NCBI GenBank assembly: GCA_040900165.1
Contig: JBBDZM010000009.1
Span: 41,333 to 105,332, forward strand
Origin: BOKZ01 sp040900165
GTDB lineage: Bacteria > Patescibacteriota > UBA1384 > 2-12-FULL-50-11
Direction of reading: 5' to 3'
Length of the DNA: 64,000 nt
Shown here: in pieces, positions 1 through 7,058 of the stretch
Numbering within the stretch: position 1 is the stretch's first letter
How the letters are laid out: the number at the start of each line of letters is the position of its first letter
Notes under the pieces: generated by a model
What the model was told of the DNA's origin: nothing
The model's input: the letters and a program-made list of their open reading frames with translations, nothing else
Databases searched by the model: none
Program-made: the position numbers and the translations under genes

Positions 1-555
1 TCGATTCCAATTGGTTCAAACCATATTACTAACGATATCGCCATCGGTCTGCGAACCAATTTGGATATCGCCGAGGCGATCAAAGTTAAATACGGCCACG
101 CCCAACCGGACAAAACCCGTGACGGCGAACAGATCAATCTGTCGGCATTTGATCCGGCTGAAACCGAGCGTATTTCCCGTAAGCACGTTTCGGAAATTAT
201 CGAGGCTAGAACTAGCGAAATTTTTCATTTAATCAAAGAAGAGCTGCAGAAGGTTGGCAAAGATGGACTATTGCCGGCCGGTGTGATATTTACAGGAGGT
301 GGAAGCGATCTTGAGGGCATCACTGAGGCTGCCAAAGAAACGCTTCGATTACCAGCATCGATTGGGTACCCAGTTGTTCCACTTTCGGGAATGATTGACA
401 AGATCGATAGTCCGATATACGCTACCAGCGTCGGACTGGTACTCTGGGCAGTAGAGGCAGCCGGAGATAAAAGCGCACCTTGGCGGCTCGATATCGGTAA
501 ATTTGGGGGGGTAGTTGACCGTTTTCGGGGTATTTTTAAGAATTTTACAAACTAA
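1..555 (+). CDS. ftsA: Cell division protein FtsA, 3' part only
   Basis: FtsA is the actin-like ATPase that ties the FtsZ ring to the inner face of the membrane. The frame is open from base 1, so the start lies outside the window and about 184 C-terminal residues are visible. The segment opens with IPIGSNHITNDIA, has the nucleotide-binding glycine motif VIFTGGGSDLEG, and ends in an amphipathic stretch (GGVVDRFRGIF) that fits the membrane-targeting helix of FtsA. It stops 9 nt before ftsZ, the usual ftsA-ftsZ order, so the two are probably co-transcribed. Confidence 0.92.
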   Translation, partial: SIPIGSNHITNDIAIGLRTNLDIAEAIKVKYGHAQPDKTRDGEQINLSAFDPAETERISRKHVSEIIEARTSEIFHLIKEELQKVGKDGLLPAGVIFTGGGSDLEGITEAAKETLRLPASIGYPVVPLSGMIDKIDSPIYATSVGLVLWAVEAAGDKSAPWRLDIGKFGGVVDRFRGIFKNFTN

Positions 556-564
556 CCTAAGTTT

Positions 565-1794
565 ATGGATAGGGAAACATTAGACACTTTTGCAAATATT
601 AAAGTTTGTGGTGTAGGCGGTTCCGGTGGGAACGCTATTGCCAGAATGATAGCCGCTCGCGTACGAGGGGTTGAGTTTATTGCGATCAATACTGATGCCC
701 AGGCGCTAATGAATAACGCCGCGCCGGTTAAGGTGCAGATCGGTAAAGATACTACCCGCGGCCTTGGTGCCGGCGCCGACATTGAGGTTGGCCGTAAGAG
801 TGCCGAAGAAAATAAAGATGAAATTTACGAGGTCCTGAAAGGGGCCGATATGGTTTTTGTAACTTTTGGCGCTGGTGGCGGTACCGGTACGGGCGCCGCA
901 CCATTAGTTGCCCAAATCGCTCGGGAGCTGGGAGCCCTGACTGTTGGTGTCGTTACCAAACCGTTTAGCTTTGAGGGTTTGCGCCGCAAAAAGATGGCCG
1001 ATATCGGCATCGAGGAGCTGCGCGACAAAGTTGATACTTTAATTACAATCCCCAACGACCGGCTATTGCAGGTAATCGACAAAAAAACTTCTCTGCCCGA
1101 TGCCTTTGGTATCGTTGACGATATTTTGCGCCAAGGCGTTCAAGGAATCTCCGACTTAATTGTGATCCCCGGCATTATTAACGTTGACTTTGCCGACGTC
1201 CGAACAATTATGCAAGATGCTGGGTCGGCGCTGATGGGTATCGGCCGCGCCTCCGGTGAAAACCGGGCGATTGAGGCCGCCCGCCAAGCGATCGATTCAC
1301 CGTTGCTGGAGCTATCAATCGACGGTGCCATGGGTATTCTTTACAACATCACTGGTGGGCCGGATATGACAATGTACGAAGTCGAAGAGGCCTCCAAGGC
1401 TATTACCGAAGCGGCTCATCCAGAGGCCAATATTATCTTTGGCGCCATGGTAGATGATGCGATGAGCGGGGAGATTAAGATTACCGTTATTGCCACCGGT
1501 TTTGAGACCGAAACACCAAAGCCCCAAACCAAGCGTCGAGCTCAAGGAGAATCACTTGGCTACGGTTTCAATCAAGGCCAGAGTGAGCCGATTGGGTCGC
1601 CATCCGTCTCAAATATTCCATTTTTTGGCTCCTCTCAACCAGCTAAACCAAGTTTCGGCGATGATTATGACTCCGACGGTAGGGAGCACCGCCGCGAACG
1701 ACCAATCCCACCGAAAGAGGAAGAAACTAAAAAAGAAGACGACGACAAAGACGAGCTCGACGTCCCGGCGTTCATACGACGGAAGTTGCGTTAG
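565..1794 (+). CDS. ftsZ: Cell division GTPase FtsZ
   Basis: Tubulin-like GTPase that polymerises into the division ring. Full length at 409 residues. The glycine-rich GTP-binding site near the N-terminus (CGVGGSGGNAIARM, about residues 15-28) and the tubulin signature GGGTGTG (104-110) are intact, as is NTDAQAL. The globular domain ends near residue 315. It is followed by a charged, low-complexity linker and the conserved tail peptide DVPAFIRRK, which binds FtsA and other partners. The ATG at 565 begins directly at the conserved region. A 158-codon ORF overlapping its 3' end in another frame is a shadow. Confidence 0.97.
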   Translation: MDRETLDTFANIKVCGVGGSGGNAIARMIAARVRGVEFIAINTDAQALMNNAAPVKVQIGKDTTRGLGAGADIEVGRKSAEENKDEIYEVLKGADMVFVTFGAGGGTGTGAAPLVAQIARELGALTVGVVTKPFSFEGLRRKKMADIGIEELRDKVDTLITIPNDRLLQVIDKKTSLPDAFGIVDDILRQGVQGISDLIVIPGIINVDFADVRTIMQDAGSALMGIGRASGENRAIEAARQAIDSPLLELSIDGAMGILYNITGGPDMTMYEVEEASKAITEAAHPEANIIFGAMVDDAMSGEIKITVIATGFETETPKPQTKRRAQGESLGYGFNQGQSEPIGSPSVSNIPFFGSSQPAKPSFGDDYDSDGREHRRERPIPPKEEETKKEDDDKDELDVPAFIRRKLR

Positions 1795-2261
1795 CAACTG
1801 TAGGAGTACGACCACAGGAAGATCCGTAGGAAATTACGCTAAATATTATCATTATATTGGGATTGGCAATTTCTCTTTTGTGAGGGTGAGGGCATACCCT
1901 CCGCTTCGCTCCGGTATAGCTCCCTCACTGACGTTCGGTCGCTATAGCAACTGGGACGTTGCTTAGTGTCCGTTTCTAGGACACTATCAGAGTTAGCACC
2001 TACTGCGAGCAAGTTTCTACTTGCGAGAAGTGAAGCGACAGCGTAAACACCCTCACACTCCCTACCCCGGCACGCTGCCCCAGGCGGGTGGTGAAAATTA
2101 ACTCGCTGACCTGGGAGGCGTCCTAGGTCATGGCTCATTAATTTTCGATTAATATGTAGGCATATTTGTTCGGGTATAGTTTGGTATATATAGTCTTGAC
2201 ACAGTACGGTTTTAATATGCTAGGGTGATTGAAGGAACCATAAAAAATAACGGGAGGTGCA
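1795..2261 (+). promoter_or_regulatory. Structured leader region upstream of nrdJ
   Basis: A 467-bp gap with no credible ORF but many inverted repeats. Seen: GTGAGGG/CCCTCAC (1880-1886/1922-1928) enclosing GAGGG/CCCTC (1888-1892/1897-1901); TAGTGTCC/GGACACTA (1964-1971/1979-1986); CCCAGG/CCTGGG (2079-2084/2110-2115); and GACCTGGGA/TCCTAGGTC (2108-2116/2121-2129). The last two use the same bases, so they exclude each other, as in attenuators and riboswitches. GGTGAAAATTAACTCGCTGACC (first 20 nt start at 2090) vaguely recalls a cobalamin-riboswitch core, but no B12 box (GCCACTG) was found. A possible promoter TTGTTC-17-TATAGT lies at 2166-2194, and the Shine-Dalgarno GGGAGGTG precedes the ATG at 2262. 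Confidence 0.45.
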
Positions 2262-5200
2262 ATGGCAAAATCAAAGGATAGCGGTAGGAATATTTCGGAC
2301 ATTGCCTTAAAACCCGTTGAAATTTCCGTTAATTTACCCACTGATAGAAATGATAAATCATCAAAAAAGACCGGCCTAAAAGTATCTCGCCGTTTCACCA
2401 AGCCCGGTCAGGATGTGTTTGCTTCCGTGGAGTGGGATACTCGCGACTCAATTATCTCGGACGAAAAAGGTAATATTATTTCGCAAATCACCGGTATCGA
2501 AGTACCAAAAACTTGGACCCAACTAGCCACCGATATTGTTTCCTATAAATATTTCCGCAAAGCCGGTCTGCCAACCAAAGAAGGCCGAGAAACATCCGTC
2601 AGACAGCCAATTATTCGCATTAGTAAAACCATGGCCGACTTCGGGGAAAAGTTCGGTTACTTTGCCTCCAAAGCCGAGCGGGAGACCTTTGAGACCGAGT
2701 TGATGTATATATTGCTTCACCAGCGCGCCGCCTTCAACTCGCCAGTTTGGTTTAACTGCGGCCTTTATCATCAATACGGCATTAAAGGTAGTGGGGGATC
2801 GTTCTACTGGAATTTTAAAGAAAATAAGGTTCTAGAGTCCGAATCTGCTTACCGCAACCCTCAATGTTCCGCTTGTTTTATTTTATCGGTCACCGATACC
2901 TTGCCAGGGATTTTTGAGTTAGTAAAAACCGAAGCCCACATCTTTAAATACGGCTCTGGCTCCGGCGCTAACTTTTCGCCGCTACGCAGTCGATACGAAA
3001 AACTCTCGGGCGGTGGTTACTCCAGTGGGCTATTAAGCTTCTTGCGAGTATTCGATCGGGCCGCCGGTGCTACTAAATCTGGTGGAACAACCAGGCGGGC
3101 CGCTAAAATGGTCGTTGTCGACATTGAGCACCCAGAGATTGAAGACTTTATTGATTGGAAAGTTAACGAAGAGAAAAAAGCCCTGGCCTTAATCGAAGCT
3201 GGCTATGAATCGGACTTTAACGGCGATGCTTACAGTACGGTTTCCGGTCAAAATGCCAACAACTCCGTTCGGGTAACCGACGACTTTATGAAAGCGGTGG
3301 AGAACGACGGCGAGTGGCAGACCCGTTTTGCCACCAGCGGCGAGCCATACAAGACATACAAAGCCCGGGATTTAATGGATAAAATTGCCCAGGCCGCTTG
3401 GAAATGCGCCGACCCAGGGCTGCAGTTTGATACCACTATCAACGACTGGCACACTAGTCCAAATACCGATCGAATCTACGCCTCCAACCCTTGCTCGGAG
3501 TATATGTTTCTCAACGACTCGGCCTGTAACTTGGCGTCGATCAATTTGGCGAAATTTATTAAGGACGACGGCTCATTTGATATCGCTGGCTATCGCCACG
3601 CCTGCCGGATAATGTTTATTGCCCAGGAAATTGCCGTCGATCTATCCAGCTACCCAACTAATGTAATCGCCAAAAATAGCCACGATTACCGACCGCTTGG
3701 ATTGGGTTACGCTAACCTAGGGACGCTGTTAATGCTCCAGGGCGTTCCTTATGACTCGCCAGAGGGCTTTGCCATCGGTGGGGCCTTAACGGCCATTATG
3801 ACTGGTCACGCCTATAAAACTTCTGCCGAGATGGCCGCCGTTAAGGGGCCCTTTGAAGGATTCGCTAAAAATCGAGCACCGATGCTTAATGTGATGCGCA
3901 AACACCGCTCGGCTGCTTACCGAATTAGCGAAAAGCACTGTCCCACCGACATCTTAGATGCCGCTCACCAGGACTGGGACGAAGCGGTGGCACTGGGAGA
4001 ACAGTTTGGCTATCGCAATAGCCAGGCAACGGTGATTGCTCCAACCGGCACGATTGGCCTACTAATGGACTGCGACACGACTGGTGTCGAGCCGGACTTT
4101 GCCCTGGTTAAATTTAAAAAATTAGCTGGTGGTGGATCGATGAAAATCGTTAACAACGCCGTACCAAAAGCACTGGAGAATCTTGGGTACAGCCCATTAG
4201 AACAACAGGCGATTATCGATTACGCCATCGGTACCGGTACGCTCAACGGCTCAACACCAATTAACGCCGAGAGTTTAAAGGATAAGGGATTAACCCAAGA
4301 GGAGATCGCCAAGCTCGAGAAAACCCTGCCAACAATGTTCGATATCAACTACGCCTTCAATCGAACGGTAATCGACAGTAATCTTTTTGAGAGATTGGGG
4401 GTTACCAGTGAACAAGAAAACAAGCCGACGTTCTCGCTCCTAAAAAAACTCGGTTTCAGCCAGACAGATATCAATCAAAGCAACGAGATAATCTGTGGCA
4501 CCCAAATGCTGGAGGGCGCACCGCATCTCAAAGAAGAACACTACCCAGTCTTTGACTGCGCCAATCGCTGCGGGCCAAACGGCAAGCGTTTTATCCGACC
4601 AATGGGACACGTCCAGATGATGGCGGCCGTTCAGCCGTTTATTTCTGGTGCAATCTCCAAAACTATTAATATGCCTAACGAGGCAACAGTTGAGGATGTT
4701 AAGGAAGTTTACATTGAGTCATGGAAGCTTGGTATTAAGGCATTAGCTTTGTATCGAGACGGCTCAAAATCTAGCCAGCCACTCAATACCAAGCGCCAAG
4801 ACGAAGCAGACGAGCTGGAGGTTAAAAAAGAACAAGTGATCGTCTACAAGCCTCGCCGGCGTCGTCTTAACGACGAGCGCCAAGCACTCACTCATAAATT
4901 CAGTATCGCTGGCCACGAGGGCTATATTACCACCGGTCTGTACGACGACGGGATGCCCGGAGAGATATTCATTACCATGGCCAAGCAAGGGAGCGTTATC
5001 TCCGGCTTAATGGATGCTTTCGCTACCTCGATATCGATTTCTCTCCAATACGGTGTACCGCTCAGTGTGGTTGTTAGAAAATTTGCCAATAGCCGCTTTG
5101 AGCCGTATGGCTTTACCTCCAACCCACAGATTAGGATTGCTAAGTCGATCGTTGATTACCTAGCTCGCTACCTGGGGCTAAAATTCCTATCGCCGGGGGA

Positions 5201-5474
5201 ACTCCAAGATATCGGTATCAAATCCGACAGCCAAGCTGCTTCAAGCCAAGCGCCGTTAGAACTCGAGGTTGGTAGCCAGGGGCAATCGGTCCCGATTACC
5301 ATCAATGAGAACACTGATAAGACTGAAGATAATACCGACACTGACATCACCCAAGATCAGCCCATCGTCGCCTCTGATGCGCCGCCCTGCCCAACCTGCG
5401 GATCGATGACCACCAAAACCGGCACTTGCTACACCTGCTTGTCGTGCGGCTCCACCACCGGCGGCTGCAGCTAG
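2262..5474 (+). CDS. nrdJ: Adenosylcobalamin-dependent (class II) ribonucleoside-diphosphate reductase
   Basis: Makes deoxyribonucleotides using a radical generated from adenosylcobalamin, so it needs no oxygen or separate radical subunit. At 1070 residues it matches the long NrdJ type. Seen: NPQCSACF near residue 199 with a redox cysteine; GSGSGANFSPLRS near 230; the radical-site motif NPCSE at 409-413 (Asn409, Cys411, Glu413); PTGTIGLLMDCDTTG near 590; a TSCPD-like region around 860-960; and a C-terminal cysteine-rich ribbon with CPTCG and CLSCG that fits the tail relaying electrons from thioredoxin. The strong SD GGGAGGTG sets the start. The adenosyltransferase gene begins 2 nt after its stop. 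Confidence 0.95.
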   Translation: MAKSKDSGRNISDIALKPVEISVNLPTDRNDKSSKKTGLKVSRRFTKPGQDVFASVEWDTRDSIISDEKGNIISQITGIEVPKTWTQLATDIVSYKYFRKAGLPTKEGRETSVRQPIIRISKTMADFGEKFGYFASKAERETFETELMYILLHQRAAFNSPVWFNCGLYHQYGIKGSGGSFYWNFKENKVLESESAYRNPQCSACFILSVTDTLPGIFELVKTEAHIFKYGSGSGANFSPLRSRYEKLSGGGYSSGLLSFLRVFDRAAGATKSGGTTRRAAKMVVVDIEHPEIEDFIDWKVNEEKKALALIEAGYESDFNGDAYSTVSGQNANNSVRVTDDFMKAVENDGEWQTRFATSGEPYKTYKARDLMDKIAQAAWKCADPGLQFDTTINDWHTSPNTDRIYASNPCSEYMFLNDSACNLASINLAKFIKDDGSFDIAGYRHACRIMFIAQEIAVDLSSYPTNVIAKNSHDYRPLGLGYANLGTLLMLQGVPYDSPEGFAIGGALTAIMTGHAYKTSAEMAAVKGPFEGFAKNRAPMLNVMRKHRSAAYRISEKHCPTDILDAAHQDWDEAVALGEQFGYRNSQATVIAPTGTIGLLMDCDTTGVEPDFALVKFKKLAGGGSMKIVNNAVPKALENLGYSPLEQQAIIDYAIGTGTLNGSTPINAESLKDKGLTQEEIAKLEKTLPTMFDINYAFNRTVIDSNLFERLGVTSEQENKPTFSLLKKLGFSQTDINQSNEIICGTQMLEGAPHLKEEHYPVFDCANRCGPNGKRFIRPMGHVQMMAAVQPFISGAISKTINMPNEATVEDVKEVYIESWKLGIKALALYRDGSKSSQPLNTKRQDEADELEVKKEQVIVYKPRRRRLNDERQALTHKFSIAGHEGYITTGLYDDGMPGEIFITMAKQGSVISGLMDAFATSISISLQYGVPLSVVVRKFANSRFEPYGFTSNPQIRIAKSIVDYLARYLGLKFLSPGELQDIGIKSDSQAASSQAPLELEVGSQGQSVPITINENTDKTEDNTDTDITQDQPIVASDAPPCPTCGSMTTKTGTCYTCLSCGSTTGGCS

Positions 5475-5476
5475 TA

Positions 5477-6040
5477 ATGCCTATTTACACAAAGAAGGGG
5501 GACCGGGGTGAAACCGGTCTTCCTGGCAAAAGACGTCTATCCAAGACGGACCAGCTTTTTGAAGTCTTGGGAAACTTAGATCAAACCAGCGCTTCGATTG
5601 GTTTAGCGCTATCGTACACTGAGAAAAAGGAAAGTGAGTTGATAGCGTTATTGAAATCTGTCCAATCAGACTTTTTGGGGATTGGCGCCTACTTGGCCTC
5701 AGAAAACCACAGCCAGAGGGCAATATTAAATCACCTACCAAAACAAATTACGTTATTTGAGAAAACCATCGACAAACTAGAAAACGAGACAGGTTCGTTG
5801 CAGAATTTTATCCTGCCTGGCGGAGGAAACGCCGGTTCGGCTCTTCACTTAGCCCGAACAATCGCTCGAAAAACCGAACGGGAATTTCATAATTTAACTG
5901 GAGTAAAGTCGCCTGAAATCAGCCAGTACCTCAACCGATTGTCAGACTTACTTTTCCAAATAGCCCGAGCGATTAACCATCGACAGGGTAATGTTGAGGA
6001 TAATTGGAAGTATCTACAAAACAAAGCTGATAATCGTTGA
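5477..6040 (+). CDS. pduO: Cob(I)alamin adenosyltransferase, PduO type
   Basis: Transfers the adenosyl group of ATP to cob(I)alamin, giving the adenosylcobalamin that NrdJ uses. Seen: the N-terminal ATP-binding motif YTKKGDRGETGLPGKRRLSK, the following LGNLDQTSASIGLA helix, and the C-terminal LPGGGNAGSALHLARTIARK, matching the PduO/MMAB family. The length of 187 residues is normal for the single-domain form. I start at ATG 5477, where family similarity begins; a longer frame from 5426 would run into nrdJ. The 2-nt gap to nrdJ indicates translational coupling, so cofactor maker and user are made together. Confidence 0.93.
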   Translation: MPIYTKKGDRGETGLPGKRRLSKTDQLFEVLGNLDQTSASIGLALSYTEKKESELIALLKSVQSDFLGIGAYLASENHSQRAILNHLPKQITLFEKTIDKLENETGSLQNFILPGGGNAGSALHLARTIARKTEREFHNLTGVKSPEISQYLNRLSDLLFQIARAINHRQGNVEDNWKYLQNKADNR

Positions 6041-6195
6041 CTTTACCCTAACTAATTGATATATTGCAACCGTCTTGAAAGGGGTATGTTTCAGACAATC
6101 CTTTTAGGTTTAGTTGTATCGGAAACGGTCGATCCCCTCCCGTCGTTTCCGGTACTACCAAGCTTAAAAGATGGAGCCGAGTGGCTCTTTTTTTT
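6041..6195 (+). promoter_or_regulatory. Structured leader ending in an intrinsic terminator, before the transporter gene
   Basis: Between pduO and the membrane protein gene. It contains a bulged stem GTCTTGAAA/TTTCAGAC, a perfect stem CGGAAACG/CGTTTCCG near 6119-6150, then a short GC hairpin GAGCC/GGCTC (6174-6178/6183-6187) followed by eight T (6188-6195). This is either the end of the nrdJ-pduO transcript or the expression platform of an attenuator for the next gene, whose first ATG follows directly at 6196. I could not match it to a known riboswitch class. Confidence 0.5.
6174..6195 (+). terminator. Intrinsic terminator
   Basis: Stem GAGCC/GGCTC with a 4-nt GAGT loop followed by eight consecutive T. 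It lies 134 nt after pduO and immediately before the candidate start codons of the membrane protein gene, so it either ends the upstream transcript or gates the downstream one. Confidence 0.7.
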
Positions 6196-6225
6196 ATGAC
6201 CATATGCTGGTATTTTGATTTGGCT

Positions 6226-6774
6226 ATGCAAAAACCGACTGCTTCGATATTAACAGTAATTACCATCTTGAGTCGGCTAATTCCTCATCCCGCCAACTTC
6301 ACCACCTTGGGCGCAACGTCACTTTTTTCCGGCAGTAAACTTGGGCGCCCGTGGAATTATATTGTTCCCTTTGTGGCGATGGTTGTGACCGATTTGATTA
6401 TTGGGCTACACGGTACGATGGTCTATGTCTATCTAAGCATCGCTATCAGCATCTGGATTGGCGAGAAATATTTAAAGACGGACGACGGCAGTAAGAGGGT
6501 GGCGGCTGCCGCCATCGCCAACTCAACAATATTCTTTGTTATCACAAATTTTGGCGTTTGGGCCAGTAGTACCCTTTATGCCAAAACTTTTAGCGGCTTG
6601 GTAGAAAGCTACGCCATGGGATTACCGTTCTGGCGAAATATGCTGTTGGCAGATATGTTATTTAGCGTTGGCATATTTGCGCTCTATCGCTATGCTCAGC
6701 AGCAAACAGCAGTTGATAGATTTGACAGAAAATTAGGCAATATTATGGGAATAAATAATGGAGGGGGAAATTAA
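6226..6774 (+). CDS. DUF6580/ECF S-component-like membrane protein, probable cobalamin uptake
   Basis: Integral membrane protein of about 180 residues with five or six hydrophobic segments. The pattern RLIPHPANFTTLGATSLFSG, then PFVAMVVTDLIIGLHGTMVYVYLS, fits the DUF6580 family of putative transport proteins related to ECF-transporter substrate-binding (S) subunits. Its place after nrdJ and the adenosyltransferase suggests corrinoid uptake, which is inference. The start is uncertain: GTG 6181, ATG 6196 and ATG 6226 are in frame and none has a good SD. I use 6226, the Met just before the conserved part. The trxA start overlaps its stop by 1 nt. No energising ECF-A/T subunits are in the window. 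Confidence 0.7.
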   Translation: MQKPTASILTVITILSRLIPHPANFTTLGATSLFSGSKLGRPWNYIVPFVAMVVTDLIIGLHGTMVYVYLSIAISIWIGEKYLKTDDGSKRVAAAAIANSTIFFVITNFGVWASSTLYAKTFSGLVESYAMGLPFWRNMLLADMLFSVGIFALYRYAQQQTAVDRFDRKLGNIMGINNGGGN

Positions 6775-7058
6775 TGGGCAAAGGTGGGGTTAAGTTGTTA
6801 GATTTTTGGGCAGCGTGGTGTGGGCCGTGCAAGATAATGAATCCAATTTTGGAAGAAATTGAGAAAGAATACGGTTCGAAAATTACTATTGTAAAGTACG
6901 ACGTTGACGATGCTACTAACCAAGAAATTGTTCAAAAATATCAGGTAATGGCCATGCCAACCTATTTTATTGAAAAAGACGGCCAAGTTGTTGGACAGTT
7001 TGTGGGAGCTCAGTCAAAATCGACTCTGACAAAAGCCCTTGATCAAGCATTGGGCTAG
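6774..7058 (+). CDS. trxA: Thioredoxin
   Basis: Small dithiol reductant of 94 residues with the active site WCGPC (FWAAWCGPCK, about residues 12-21) and the conserved cis-proline region MAMPTYF. Its ATG overlaps the stop of the membrane protein gene by 1 nt and has a purine-rich SD (GGAGGGGG). In this cluster it is the natural electron donor for NrdJ, whose cysteine-rich tail needs re-reduction each cycle. That partnership is inferred from position and from class II reductase biochemistry. Confidence 0.93.
   Translation: MGKGGVKLLDFWAAWCGPCKIMNPILEEIEKEYGSKITIVKYDVDDATNQEIVQKYQVMAMPTYFIEKDGQVVGQFVGAQSKSTLTKALDQALG

Noticed and set aside
1490..1966. 158-codon plus ORF overlapping the end of ftsZ
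   Set aside because: Another frame of the FtsZ tail and the non-coding spacer; no SD.
2071..2129. Cobalamin riboswitch upstream of nrdJ
   Set aside because: GGTGAAAAT...GCTGACC is suggestive but the B12 box and the GGGAA and CCCGCAAC segments are missing, so only a structured leader is claimed.
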